A stretch of 64,000 nucleotides of DNA from Spirosoma arboris (GTDB lineage Bacteria; Bacteroidota; Bacteroidia; Cytophagales; Spirosomataceae). The position numbers and the translations under genes were made by a program. The stretch covers positions 164,068 through 228,067 of the forward strand of contig NZ_WPIN01000013.1 of the NCBI RefSeq assembly GCF_009754945.1, in the 5' to 3' direction. Shown piece by piece: positions 36,364 through 45,716 of this stretch (position 1 is the first letter of the stretch; each line of letters starts with the position of its first letter). The notes below the pieces were generated by a model. That model saw only the letters and a list, made by a program, of their open reading frames with translations, was not told the DNA's origin and made no database searches.

Positions 36364-36852
36364 ATGAAAGCATCCAATATCCGTTTTTTTTCGCCCACTG
36401 AGAATCGACAGCCTACGGCTAAGGCTGAAAAAGCCACTAAACCAGCTAAACTAAAGTTAACCGGTTACGTTTCGACGGTGGGTAAACTCGTTTTGCCGAC
36501 CAAGACCGTGGCTCATATAGGGGTCGATCTAGGCAAAACATTCTTCAAAGTAGGCATGGACGAAGGCAAGCGCAAAGCTAAATCGTTGTATTTAGTACCA
36601 AGCAATACCGATGAGGGGACCTTTGTCTTCGAGAAAGCGGCTAAAAGTTATACGTTGGCCTTACCCTTTATCTTGAAAAAGAGTGGCGTTGATTTTACTA
36701 AAACGAAATACGACTTTACGATTCGTCTTTTCGAGTATGAAGGCACGACCGCCTTTGAACTACAAGTCACCCCTGAGGCAGTGGCTGCCAAAGTTCCATA
36801 TACTGGTAAGCCAAGAGGCCGAAAACCTAAGCAGGCCTCCGATGCCGAGTAA
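36364..36852 (+). CDS. Hypothetical protein, basic N-terminus
   Basis: A 162-residue protein with no family assigned. The N-terminus is Lys/Thr/Ala-rich (KAEKATKPAKLKLTG). A middle region reads VGKLVLPTKTVAHIGVDLGKTFFKVGMDEGKRK, and the protein ends in a basic tail (GKPRGRKPKQ). The Lys-rich ends suggest nucleic-acid binding (inference only). A good rho-independent terminator follows 8 bp after the stop, so it is probably monocistronic and expressed. Confidence 0.6.
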   Translation: MKASNIRFFSPTENRQPTAKAEKATKPAKLKLTGYVSTVGKLVLPTKTVAHIGVDLGKTFFKVGMDEGKRKAKSLYLVPSNTDEGTFVFEKAAKSYTLALPFILKKSGVDFTKTKYDFTIRLFEYEGTTAFELQVTPEAVAAKVPYTGKPRGRKPKQASDAE

Positions 36853-36860
36853 CGTTATTG

Positions 36861-36885
36861 AGCCCTGACTACTCAGGGCTTTTTT
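36861..36885 (+). terminator. Rho-independent terminator
   Basis: AGCCCTGA-CTAC-TCAGGGCT hairpin followed by T5, directly after the 162-residue gene. From 36890 to 37320 no gene is visible. Confidence 0.85.
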
Positions 36886-37323
36886 GTGGTTTGTATTTTT
36901 TTAGACTGGCAAGGCAATTTTCAACCGGCCTAGATTGCATAAGGCCATCTTATTTCAGCTTCTCTTAAGTTTTCCTTTTTCTGCCATCCTGACAACTTTT
37001 AGGCGATGAATTCTATGCCCTTTTCGATTACTCTTGTTTTGTCAAAAGGCAAGAACGCTCCTTCCTAATTAGTGGCAAAAAGCGCCGGGATTTTTTCGCT
37101 ACTGCTAAGCCTACTATTCGTTTCTCCCCTTACAGAACTTTGAAGTGAAGGTCAAATCTGCTTTTCATCACCTTTACACAACATTTACGCTGGTTCACGT
37201 TGAGTCATCACCTACTGACGGGCTTTTACTCGCAATAAACCCTCAATGCCAATAAATTCTAATCCTGAAAAGATTCAGCTATTTGTAACTACGTAAATAG
37301 TTACTCGTAATAACGGTTAAAAA

Positions 37324-37830
37324 TCAAAGCTCATAGCGCAGCGAACGCCATCGTTCATCGGGTACTTGATAGCCCAATGCTTGATGAGGCCGATCGCTGT
37401 TGTAATGAATAAGCCAGTCCGCTACGACTTGACGAAAACTTGCCTCATCCACTAATTCACGCCAACTCAAGCCTTCCCATTCTAGATTACGCCATAGACT
37501 CCGAATGAAAATACTCACGGATGCTTTACCCTGCCTTAAGTCGACGGGCCACACTTCGGCTTGGGAATAAACCGCTTGAACTTCTGGGCTTTTGAAAACT
37601 GGATCAATGCCGACCACTAAGGCGGGAGGCTTTCCATAAGTACTTATGGCTAATGACAATACGGTTGCTGTAGGCGTTGGTTTTAACGGCCGCAAAAGAT
37701 CCCAGGTCAGTAATTTACGACTTAGCAAGTCCATAACACCCACCATTACATAGGTTTTGCGCTGCCACTTGATGACTGACCGGTCGAAAATCCAACAATC
37801 GGGTAGATTCGCTTGGGAAAGATTGGCCAT
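37324..37830 (-). pseudogene. IS3-like integrase-core remnant with altered active site
   Basis: A 168-residue open frame resembling the rve/DDE core of IS3-type transposases: VMVGVMDLLSRKLLTWDLLRPL, a Gly-Lys-Pro-Pro turn and the closing HYNSDRPHQALGYQVP. The N-terminal HTH half is absent. The third acidic residue, usually in FIERLWR, is replaced (here FIRSLWRNLEWE), and the second-Asp block reads GIDPVFKSPE instead of DNGSEF. It is predicted inactive as a transposase. It is the last gene of a - strand run starting at the recombinase. Confidence 0.65.
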
Positions 37831-37851
37831 AAGATATAAGTATTTAGGAGA

Positions 37852-38268
37852 TCAATCTTCTAACGCCAGTTGCTCCCGTAACCACTCGATGGTCTGGCTT
37901 TGGCGGAAGGCAAACCATCCCTGCCGATACTCACCTGACTCATCAATCAGCTGTTTAAATCGTCGGAACGGCTTGGGCTGATCTAGAGCGTAAAGTAGTC
38001 GATTACGAAAGAGCGGGGAGTCTACCTCTGAAATAAAGCGCTCCATGATCTGAAACGATTCTCGGCTGCTCATGGAAGTAATCTCCAGATAATCGTCGGG
38101 ATGGGCTTCGATCTCATCCATCTCTTGTTGCCAGTCATCGGTGTCCGGAAACTGGTCTGGATCAGGAAAGGCGATGAGTTCACCAGTTTGTCGGTGTAGA
38201 TAGCACTTCATACCTGTTTCCAACTCCTCAACCACTTTTTTTAATTGTTCATCACTCAGCGCTTCCAC
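37852..38268 (-). CDS. UPF0158-family protein
   Basis: A 138-residue acidic protein with the UPF0158 pattern: MKCYLHRQTGELIAFPDPD, then YLEITSMSSRESFQIMERFI, RLLYALDQPKPFRRFKQLID and a C-terminal QTIEWLREQL. Function is unknown in the family. It sits in a - strand run with two hypothetical genes and a tyrosine recombinase. Confidence 0.8.
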   Translation of the reverse strand: MEALSDEQLKKVVEELETGMKCYLHRQTGELIAFPDPDQFPDTDDWQQEMDEIEAHPDDYLEITSMSSRESFQIMERFISEVDSPLFRNRLLYALDQPKPFRRFKQLIDESGEYRQGWFAFRQSQTIEWLREQLALED

Positions 38269-38335
38269 GGTTAATTTACAATTTAGAATTAACGCTATAG
38301 CTTCAATCGCTTAATTACTAGTTCCTTATAAAAGC

Positions 38336-38839
38336 TTAATCTTCATCCGTTAACGATTCCTTTCCGTCCATACGACCACTGGCTTGATGAAAGGCATAAT
38401 CCTCAGCACTTAAGTTTATGCGTAGAAACTCATCCATGCCTATATCGTGCCGTTCAAGGACATAGCGCCGAAACGGAAAGCTCCGTTTCGCTTTTTCCAA
38501 GCCGCCTGCCTTCTCGGCTCTGCGCAGGCCCTCATGGGGTAAGCCTTCTAAATACTCTTCAAAATAGATCTGGAGCAGTTCCCGGGCAGAACGGCTTTCG
38601 GATTGAGGAGCGAGTTGCCGTTCTAGCCAGTCGAGTAAGTCTTCGTTGGAAGCGACGGGTTCGGAATCGGGCTGCCAATCACCTTGTCCAAAGACAGCTA
38701 ACTCCTTGGCCCTATTATAATAACAGTAGGTAGCATTCCCGATCCGAAACATCCGAGCCATATAGTCTCGTTGTCCTTCTGGTAGTGAGGCTAGCACCTG
38801 TGCTTGCTGCACATTGTATTTTTCAATGGGATGTTTCAT
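38336..38839 (-). CDS. Hypothetical protein
   Basis: A 167-residue protein, no family recognised. It is rich in charged residues, with AREL-type helices (LLQIYFEEYLEGLPHEGLR) and an RYVLERHDIGMDEFLRINLS segment. The start overlaps the stop of the upstream 141-residue gene by 4 nt (ATGA), which supports translational coupling and a real coding sequence. Confidence 0.65.
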   Translation of the reverse strand: MKHPIEKYNVQQAQVLASLPEGQRDYMARMFRIGNATYCYYNRAKELAVFGQGDWQPDSEPVASNEDLLDWLERQLAPQSESRSARELLQIYFEEYLEGLPHEGLRRAEKAGGLEKAKRSFPFRRYVLERHDIGMDEFLRINLSAEDYAFHQASGRMDGKESLTDED

Positions 38840-39261
38840 TGATTTTCAGTATCTATATCGACTTCGCCCTCTACAGGTGGAAATTTTAGTTTGGCTGAAT
38901 CATGGAACAAGACCCAATCCTGGGCTGATTTGGGCTTTTCGCCCTGATGAATCCGCTCCAATGACCAAATCTGCGCATAGTCAATACGGATTCGCTCCCG
39001 TTCAGCGGGCAGTTGGTTTTTCAGAATGACATCGATCTGAAAGCCATCCTTCTCGAAGTTGGGATTCCAGAGGGCATCATAGTCAATATAGAGAGGAGCT
39101 TGCCACCAACGCGTAACCGATCGTTCGGTAGGTTGCTGAATGTCAAAGTAATTGGCCTTCAGCCAGTAACTACACTGGGGATCCTGGATATCCTCCACCA
39201 TTTGTCGGAGTAGTCTTGGCAAAGCTGTTTCGTCGCTCGTCGTCATCGTGTTCAAAAGCAA
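38836..39261 (-). CDS. Hypothetical protein
   Basis: A 141-residue protein with no recognised domain; Trp-rich (YWLKANYF, RWWQAPLYIDYDALWNPNF). A better start may be the Met at residue 6. It lies 6 bp downstream of the recombinase gene and overlaps the next gene by 4 nt, so the three form an operon. Confidence 0.6.
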   Translation of the reverse strand: MLLNTMTTSDETALPRLLRQMVEDIQDPQCSYWLKANYFDIQQPTERSVTRWWQAPLYIDYDALWNPNFEKDGFQIDVILKNQLPAERERIRIDYAQIWSLERIHQGEKPKSAQDWVLFHDSAKLKFPPVEGEVDIDTENQ

Positions 39262-39267
39262 GGTGTC

Positions 39268-40227
39268 TTACAAACCTAACTTCATGGCTGCGTTGTGTTT
39301 GACCACCTGTTGTACCCGGGTATAGCGGTCAATCATGGTGCGGGTACGGTGTTTCGTTTGTTGCATGATCTCTGAGTCATCGGCTCCATTTAACTTGGCT
39401 ACCGTCACAAACGACGCCCGCAGCGAGTGGGCCGAATAATCCTGTCCCAGAAAAGCCTTTACCGCACGAGCCACCTGTTTATCCGATAGTCGATCCTCGG
39501 TGATTTGCTCCCCCTTCCGGATTCGAACGAAGAGTGGTCCAGTTGCACGATTTAGTATGGCCATATAATCTTGCAGATTCCGGACTGGGCAGGTGTCCGG
39601 GTCAGCACTAAAAAACAAGGCTTTCTGCTCGGTTTTACCGTATTGATTGGTTTTGCTACCGGCATAGCTAATCACGGCTCCTTCGCGGGTGAACTGCACT
39701 CCCTCCAGATTGAGGGCGACTAATTCGGATCGGCGAAAAGCACAGGAAAAGCCCACTAACAACATCGCCCGATCCCGCAGGCCCGTCAGCGTGGCCGGCA
39801 TGAGTCGAATATTCCCTTTATACTCCGCTAGGTCGAAGGCCGGGGCTTGGAGCGGTTCAGTACCGATGGTTCGCTTGATGCCCTCCAAGACGATTTTAAC
39901 CCCTTCGTCGAAACTCGGATCAGGTTGCTGGTGCAGCCGATGCCATTTACGAATACTGGCCAGTCGACGCGACACGGTGGCCCACTTATGTTCGGTGGCC
40001 AGATCGGACAGATACGTGGCCAGGGTTGCAGAGGTCATGGGCAGCGGTGGCAATTCATTTCCAGTTAACCACTCAGTCGCATGCTGGATATCCGACTCAT
40101 AGGCGATCTTGGAGTTCGTTGCCCCTTCGAGTCCCTTCTGAAAAAAGGCGGCCGTTTGCTGGGCCATTTCTTCTTTGGTTGGCCGAAGTACTACGGTCTG
40201 GTCGGTCGTTGTCGAGGTTGGTATCAT
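39268..40227 (-). CDS. Tyrosine recombinase/integrase
   Basis: A 319-residue site-specific recombinase. The N-terminal SAM-like DNA-binding domain spans about 30-115. The catalytic domain shows CAFRRSELVAL (Arg I), the HSLRASFVT box (His-x-x-Arg), KHRTRTMIDRYTR (His/Arg region with the nucleophile Tyr) and a Lys-bearing YAGSKTNQYG hairpin. It could mobilise an integrative element covering the neighbouring small genes, but no attachment repeats were identified. The upstream 409 bp (40228-40636) are AT-rich and hold no visible gene. Confidence 0.9.
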   Translation of the reverse strand: MIPTSTTTDQTVVLRPTKEEMAQQTAAFFQKGLEGATNSKIAYESDIQHATEWLTGNELPPLPMTSATLATYLSDLATEHKWATVSRRLASIRKWHRLHQQPDPSFDEGVKIVLEGIKRTIGTEPLQAPAFDLAEYKGNIRLMPATLTGLRDRAMLLVGFSCAFRRSELVALNLEGVQFTREGAVISYAGSKTNQYGKTEQKALFFSADPDTCPVRNLQDYMAILNRATGPLFVRIRKGEQITEDRLSDKQVARAVKAFLGQDYSAHSLRASFVTVAKLNGADDSEIMQQTKHRTRTMIDRYTRVQQVVKHNAAMKLGL

Positions 40228-40636
40228 ATCTTGGAGTCTAAATCACCAATTCATGCCGAAATATAACATTTATTTATTATGTCCGATAAGTAAAGTTTAT
40301 TGGACGTAATAATAAGAATGGTATAATCTTAATTCAATAACTATTTAATCAAGATTGCATTTTTATAAGTATTGATTTGTAATTACAAAAATGTAATTAC
40401 TTTGCTATAGATTTTCCATAAATTGAATCCAATAGGCTATTGGTAGTTCTGCTGAAAGAAGATATCTCGTTGCGGTCATTTGAGAGAAAAATCAATCTCA
40501 TCAACTCAACTAAAATGTGAGATTTTAATTTTGATTAATGAGATGACATTTTGAGACTGTAGTTTAGATAGAATTGCATTGCTAGGACATCTACTATCTC
40601 CATCTTAGTAATAGGGCGTTTCCTGAGAGGCCAAGT

Positions 40637-42124
40637 TTATTTATTTTGGCTAGCCTTTAGTAAGGAGACGGCTTTTTCCAACACCCTATCCGAACCGCCG
40701 ATATAATAAGCCGGCTCAGCCTCCAACACTATATCGGGTTGAACCCCATGGCCATCAAACAGCCTCCCGTTGGCCTGAAAAGAAGCCATCGTACTGAGCG
40801 TGAGCCGAATGGGTGTGGCGCCCAAAATAAAGCTCTCACTATTGCCACTACCTCCCCCACTGGGTGTACCCAGCAGCGTTACATTTTTCACCCCTTTCAG
40901 CCCAGCTAAGAAAATATCGCACGCACTGAAACATTTGGCATTCATCAACACCACCACCGGTTTATCAAAATGATAAATACTGGCGTCCACTCTCGAGCGC
41001 AAAGCCAGATAATGCCAGGGGCTAAATTGGCCTACGGGTAGTTCCCATTCCGGTTTAAACCTCTTTTTGAAGCCCTCAATCGCTAACCGCTCAGCTGGGC
41101 TCCATTGAGCGTCGTCTTCCCTAAACATGAAGGGACCACCCGCCAGATGATTTTCGTTCCGTGAAACATGAAGCCGATAAGCAGCGGCTGTGAATACATG
41201 CGGTGGTGCCGTAGGCGATGCCAGATAGGAGTATAGCCATAGAAGGGCGGCACGATCCCCACCATCGTTATCCCGCACATCCACAATCAAGCCTGATGCA
41301 TTTCGGAATTGAGGCATCCAAGTGGTTATCTCTTTCAGCGAAGGCTCTTTCTCCATCGTTGGTAAGCGGAGATACCCAATATTGTTGTTCAGTAAACGGG
41401 AAGGTTGCTGGGGCCAAATCGGATAGGAGAAAGGAGCCTTAGCGACTGGTAGTTCTACGACCCGGGTATGCTGACCGGTTGCATCGGTCAATTCAACCCG
41501 AACGGTTTGTTTCCGGGGAAGGCCCAATTCCTTGCGCCAGTAATCGAGCCGGCCCAGAAAGCGAACCACGCAACGATGTCTGATCCAATGGGGTGCTCCC
41601 TTGGGTACGCGCGTAGCCGCCTGATCAATCCACTGCTGGATGGGTCGGCCGTCAATCCGAGTCAGGTAGGGAAAGCCGTCCGCTACAAAAGCTGTATGAT
41701 TGGATTGCAAGGCAATAAACCGATCCCCTTCGACTTCGATTAGAAAGGGAAGACATCCGCCGGTGGGCCACTGATAGCCCCGCACCCGCGAGTGGCCGTC
41801 GATACCCATAGCCACGATTTTTTCAATTTCGACGGCGAAGTGATCGGTCGAAATGCCTGATTTAATTTTTTGCCGTAGTGCCTTTATAGCCTTCAGATAA
41901 TTGGCTTTATTGGCATATCAGTACGACCAGCGGGTATCCAGCGCTACCTGAAAGGAGTCCAACGCGCTTAATAGGACAGCGACAGAATCCGTTCTGTAAG
42001 ACAAGGTGGATGGTTTATCTACCAGTCGGTTATACCCATTGGGCTCGATCCATACCCGATCTATCTGAGCTACCCAAGCCCATAGGAAGACTAGTATAAT
42101 ACTACAATGGATAATGAATTTCAA
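40637..42124 (-). pseudogene. S41 (C-terminal processing-like) peptidase with in-frame TGA
   Basis: Two frames in the same register, 42124-41918 and 41815-40637, are separated by a single TGA at 41918-41920. The first provides a signal peptide and start (FIIHCSIILVFLWAWVAQ). The second continues NKANYLKAIKALRQK into a PDZ-like region and the S41 core (GLIVDVRDNDGGDRAALLW, VVVLMNAKCFSACDIFLAGLKG with the serine, and TPSGGGSGNSESF). Total would be ~495 residues, normal for a secreted S41 protease. Either a nonsense mutation has killed it, or the downstream Met at 41815 gives a signal-less protein. Confidence 0.8.
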
Positions 42125-42343
42125 CGGTATTAGATTTAGGTTAGCCTATCAAGCAGTTATAAAATAAACAAATACATCTGGATTCCTCAAGCCCGATACG
42201 GATAGGTAGCTTAAACACGCTGATCGGATCAATCTCAGTATATGTTCGTTTTTTGTAAGATGGCCATTGCCTGAGGGTGACTTATAGCTTTCCAGTCGGT
42301 TCCAGCGGCTGAACTGATCGTTATGGAACGGGGAATAGGGGTA

Positions 42344-43042
42344 TTAGTTTTTGGGAGTGACAACCAAATTCGCAAAATGGGCATCCGTGCCGTAGCCAAT
42401 CCACAGACCAATGGCCCCCACCTGGTCAGGGCCGTGCTTCAAGTCATTGACAATCAAGCTGGGCTGGCTAGCCCCGTGGACGTACAGCCGGGCTTTATCG
42501 CCCTGCACCTCAATCCGAATCTTCGTCCACTCGCCCGCCACTAAGTCCACGTACGACTCATATTTTTCCGGAGTTTCTTTCCGTAATTTTTGCCAGGGAT
42601 AGTCGGGGTAAGAAACGTACTGCACCGAGTGATTGCGCCGAAGCTGATCCTGGGCCCGACCGTTGGTGGGCCGCAGGTAGATACATTCAAACTTCGACTC
42701 GTCGTCGGCCATTCGGAAGGCGATGCCCACAAAGCCCCGGGCTAATTCACCCGCCGTCGCCAGCGGCTTAGCGGCCAGTTCCACTTCAATGGTGCCGTTG
42801 TGAAACCGCAGATTCCTGATTTTGGCGTGGGTTACTTCCGGGCCAGCCGTGTTGTTGGCCATAGCGGAATCGCTCACGCGCACACTGGAGTTACCCAGGT
42901 AGGTCTCGACGGACACCTGGGCTTTCACCGGCAGTAAGCCATCTAAGCTATTGAGGGGCATTTTCCGTTGAGTAGGCTGACACAGACCGGCACTCCCCAC
43001 GAGGATAGTCAAGGCAAGGGCTAGCAGTAAGTTGGTTTTCAT
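42344..43042 (-). CDS. Secreted LamG/concanavalin-like protein (possible 3-keto-disaccharide hydrolase-type domain)
   Basis: The chosen ATG 43042 begins a signal peptide (LLLALALTILVGSAGLCQ); a frame extension to 43102 adds 20 unlikely residues. The mature part shows beta-sandwich features (IEVELAAKPLATAGELARGFVGIAFRMAD, FECIYLRPTNGRA, WTKIRIEVQGDKARLYVHG, GAIGLWIGYGTDAHFANL). These match the family of secreted sandwich domains that follow sugar hydrolases in Bacteroidota. Function is uncertain. It lies 4 bp downstream of an FtsX-type permease. Confidence 0.65.
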   Translation of the reverse strand: MKTNLLLALALTILVGSAGLCQPTQRKMPLNSLDGLLPVKAQVSVETYLGNSSVRVSDSAMANNTAGPEVTHAKIRNLRFHNGTIEVELAAKPLATAGELARGFVGIAFRMADDESKFECIYLRPTNGRAQDQLRRNHSVQYVSYPDYPWQKLRKETPEKYESYVDLVAGEWTKIRIEVQGDKARLYVHGASQPSLIVNDLKHGPDQVGAIGLWIGYGTDAHFANLVVTPKN

Positions 43043-43106
43043 GAATTTGTGGTTTAGTCGTAAGGGATACGAGTTAGGGGTTGAGCAATAGTATGAGTCC
43101 AAATCT

Positions 43107-45713
43107 TCATTCCGATCGAAGACTCTTCACCGGATTCATGAGGGCAGCTTTAAGGCTTTGGTAGCTCACGGTTAACAGGGCGATAACCACCGCCAGCAAA
43201 CCCGCCAGCGCAAAAACCCACCACTCGATGGTAATCTTATAGGCAAATCCTTCTAACCAACCCCTCATAAAATAGTAGGCCCCTGGCGAAGCCAGCAGCG
43301 TAGCCAACAAAACCAACTGAAGAAAATCCCGCGCTAATAAAGCAACAATACTTAGCGCAGAAGCCCCCAAGACTTTACGGACACCAATTTCTTTTGTCCG
43401 TCGTTCCGTCATAAACGTGGCCAGAGCAAAGAGACCTAAACAGGCAATCAATAGAGCGATTAGCGTAATGCCGGTAAAAATATGCTCAAAAAGGGTATCA
43501 GCGTGATGCAGAGCGGCAAACCGTTCGTCGATAAACGAGTAACTGAATGGTCGGTCAGGGACTAAGGCTTCCCATTTGTGTTGAATAGCCTCAATCGTTG
43601 CTTCTACGTCGGATGAGCGCAGTTTGACCAACAAATTCGATAAATTTTGCCGACCCAGCATAAAGGCAAACGGTTGAATCGTTTGGTGCAGGGACGAATA
43701 ATGAAAATCCTTTACGACACCAACCACGGTTCGATAATCGCCCTGTAGATTCGTATTAAGGATGCTCCCCAAAGGATGATTTAATTCTAATTGTTTGGCG
43801 GCTGTTTCATTGACCAGCAGGGAAGTAGAGGAATCTGATGGAAACTGAGTCGAGAAGAGTCGTCCCTGCCTGAGCTGTATACCCAGCACAGCCAACCCTT
43901 GGTTGTCGACCGTTATGTAATTAACCGCTACTCCTTTATCCGTTCCTTTTAGGGCCATCCCCATAGTCGAGTTGGTATAGCCAATTGCATCCGAAGCAGC
44001 ACCGATTTTAGCAACGCCTGGTAAGGCTGCTAGTTCTTGCTGAAGAACGTCCAGGTTGGTCAGACCGTCAATGTTAGGTAATACCATGACCTGATCTTTA
44101 TCAAAACCCAGCGAGCTAGTTCGCAGAAAATGCAATTGCTGGGTAACGATGATCGTGCCAATAATGAGTCCTGCTGACACGGCAAACTGACCCGTAACCA
44201 ACCCCTGTCGTAACCGACTGAACGCGCTACCTGGCAAATGTTGCCCTTTCAAAACGTGTACGGGTTCATAGGAGGAAAGCACCAAAGCCGGATAGATACC
44301 GGCCAGCAATCCGGTTCCACTCGCTAGAAGAATGACCAATAGACTAACCATCCAGCCTTGTTGGTTCGATAAGCTTAGTTGTTTTTCAACGAATTGATTG
44401 AAAACGGGTAAGAGTAGGAACAGTAACCCAATGGCTACTAGTCCCGCCATCAGCGCCGACAAAATTCCTTCGCCTAAAAATTGGCCAATCAACGATTGAC
44501 GGTGGGCCCCTGCTACCTTCCGCACCCCTACTTCCCGCGCCCGGCGGGCGGCTCGTGCTGTGGCGAGGTTAATGTAGTTGATGGCTGCCACAATCAGTAC
44601 GAACAGGGCCACAAAGGATAAAATACGCACGTACGATTGTTCGCCGTTAGGAGCCAATTCCCACTTGAGTTTGGAGGTTAAATGAATCTGGGTTAGTGGC
44701 TGACTATAGAATTGGTTTAAATCGTCCGGTTGATGGCGTTTGAACAACGACTGCAAGTTGGCTGCGAAGCGCTCGGCATTAGCGTTCGGTTTCAACTTGA
44801 CGTAGGTGTAAAAAACATAGGTTTTCCAATTTGAATTGAGCGTTGCGTCTAACGTGCGTAGCGGAATCAAAAAATCAAACCGAAAGTGAGCGTTCGAAGG
44901 GATGTCAGCCAGTACACCCGTTACGACGAAATCGCCCGGCTTTACATCTAGGTCGAGTCGTTTGCCAATCGGATTTTCGTCCCCAAAATATTTGCGTGCG
45001 GCTGATTCCGTCAGGACAATCGAGGTAGGCGTGGTCAATGCCGTTTGCGCGTTCCCAGCAACAAAAGGGAAGCTAAAAATGCTAAAGAAGTTAGCGTCAA
45101 CCCGATAGACTCTTTCTTCATAAAACCGTTGGTCACCTCGTTTAACCAGGTACTTTTGGCCCCAATTAGGATATAAACGGGTGACAGCCTGTATCTCAGG
45201 CAATTCGGCCTGCAGAGCAGGGGCTAATGCCGCCGGAGTTGTTGCATCAGGCGTTCGCATGCCACCGCGTGTTACAAAATCTTTGGCGACGCGGTAAATG
45301 CGATCCGCATCGTCATGAAACGAGTCATAAGACCGTTCGTCGTAGACCCACAATCCGATAAAGGCAGTGCTCGTCAGGCTTAGTGCCAACCCACCAATGT
45401 TGATTAGACTGTATAGCTTATGCCGCCATAGGTTCCGCCAGGCGACTGTGAAATAGTTTCGTAGCATGTCAGGATGTAAAAAAAACGGTTGAGAATAGTC
45501 ATTCGATTGGCTAGTTCTGGGCCAGCTAAACGGGCGAATCAATTGCAGCACCGCCAGCACATATCGCCAGCGGGCTCTGGGTAAACCGATGGTCTTCACC
45601 CAGTAGACGTACATTTCCTGCAAATCACCTTGCAGCTCATCTTCAAATCCGGTTGGGCTGAAGCGGCTCATTAACCACTCAGCCCAACCGGGCGGGCGGA
45701 TGTTGATGTTCAT
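43107..45713 (-). CDS. FtsX/MacB-like ABC permease with N-terminal prefix domain
   Basis: An 868-residue membrane protein. A short cytoplasmic prefix (WLMSRFSPTGFEDELQGDLQEMY, permease-prefix type 2) precedes TM1 near 100 (LYSLINIGGLALSLTSTAFIGLW). A MacB-like periplasmic core, three TM helices with ARAARRAREVGVRKVAGA, a second periplasmic core and a last FtsX block (RRTKEIGVRKVLGAS) follow. No ATPase gene is adjacent, so it must borrow one. It follows the paralogue at 45717 with 3 bp spacing. Confidence 0.88.
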   Translation of the reverse strand: MNINIRPPGWAEWLMSRFSPTGFEDELQGDLQEMYVYWVKTIGLPRARWRYVLAVLQLIRPFSWPRTSQSNDYSQPFFLHPDMLRNYFTVAWRNLWRHKLYSLINIGGLALSLTSTAFIGLWVYDERSYDSFHDDADRIYRVAKDFVTRGGMRTPDATTPAALAPALQAELPEIQAVTRLYPNWGQKYLVKRGDQRFYEERVYRVDANFFSIFSFPFVAGNAQTALTTPTSIVLTESAARKYFGDENPIGKRLDLDVKPGDFVVTGVLADIPSNAHFRFDFLIPLRTLDATLNSNWKTYVFYTYVKLKPNANAERFAANLQSLFKRHQPDDLNQFYSQPLTQIHLTSKLKWELAPNGEQSYVRILSFVALFVLIVAAINYINLATARAARRAREVGVRKVAGAHRQSLIGQFLGEGILSALMAGLVAIGLLFLLLPVFNQFVEKQLSLSNQQGWMVSLLVILLASGTGLLAGIYPALVLSSYEPVHVLKGQHLPGSAFSRLRQGLVTGQFAVSAGLIIGTIIVTQQLHFLRTSSLGFDKDQVMVLPNIDGLTNLDVLQQELAALPGVAKIGAASDAIGYTNSTMGMALKGTDKGVAVNYITVDNQGLAVLGIQLRQGRLFSTQFPSDSSTSLLVNETAAKQLELNHPLGSILNTNLQGDYRTVVGVVKDFHYSSLHQTIQPFAFMLGRQNLSNLLVKLRSSDVEATIEAIQHKWEALVPDRPFSYSFIDERFAALHHADTLFEHIFTGITLIALLIACLGLFALATFMTERRTKEIGVRKVLGASALSIVALLARDFLQLVLLATLLASPGAYYFMRGWLEGFAYKITIEWWVFALAGLLAVVIALLTVSYQSLKAALMNPVKSLRSE

Positions 45714-45716
45714 GGC

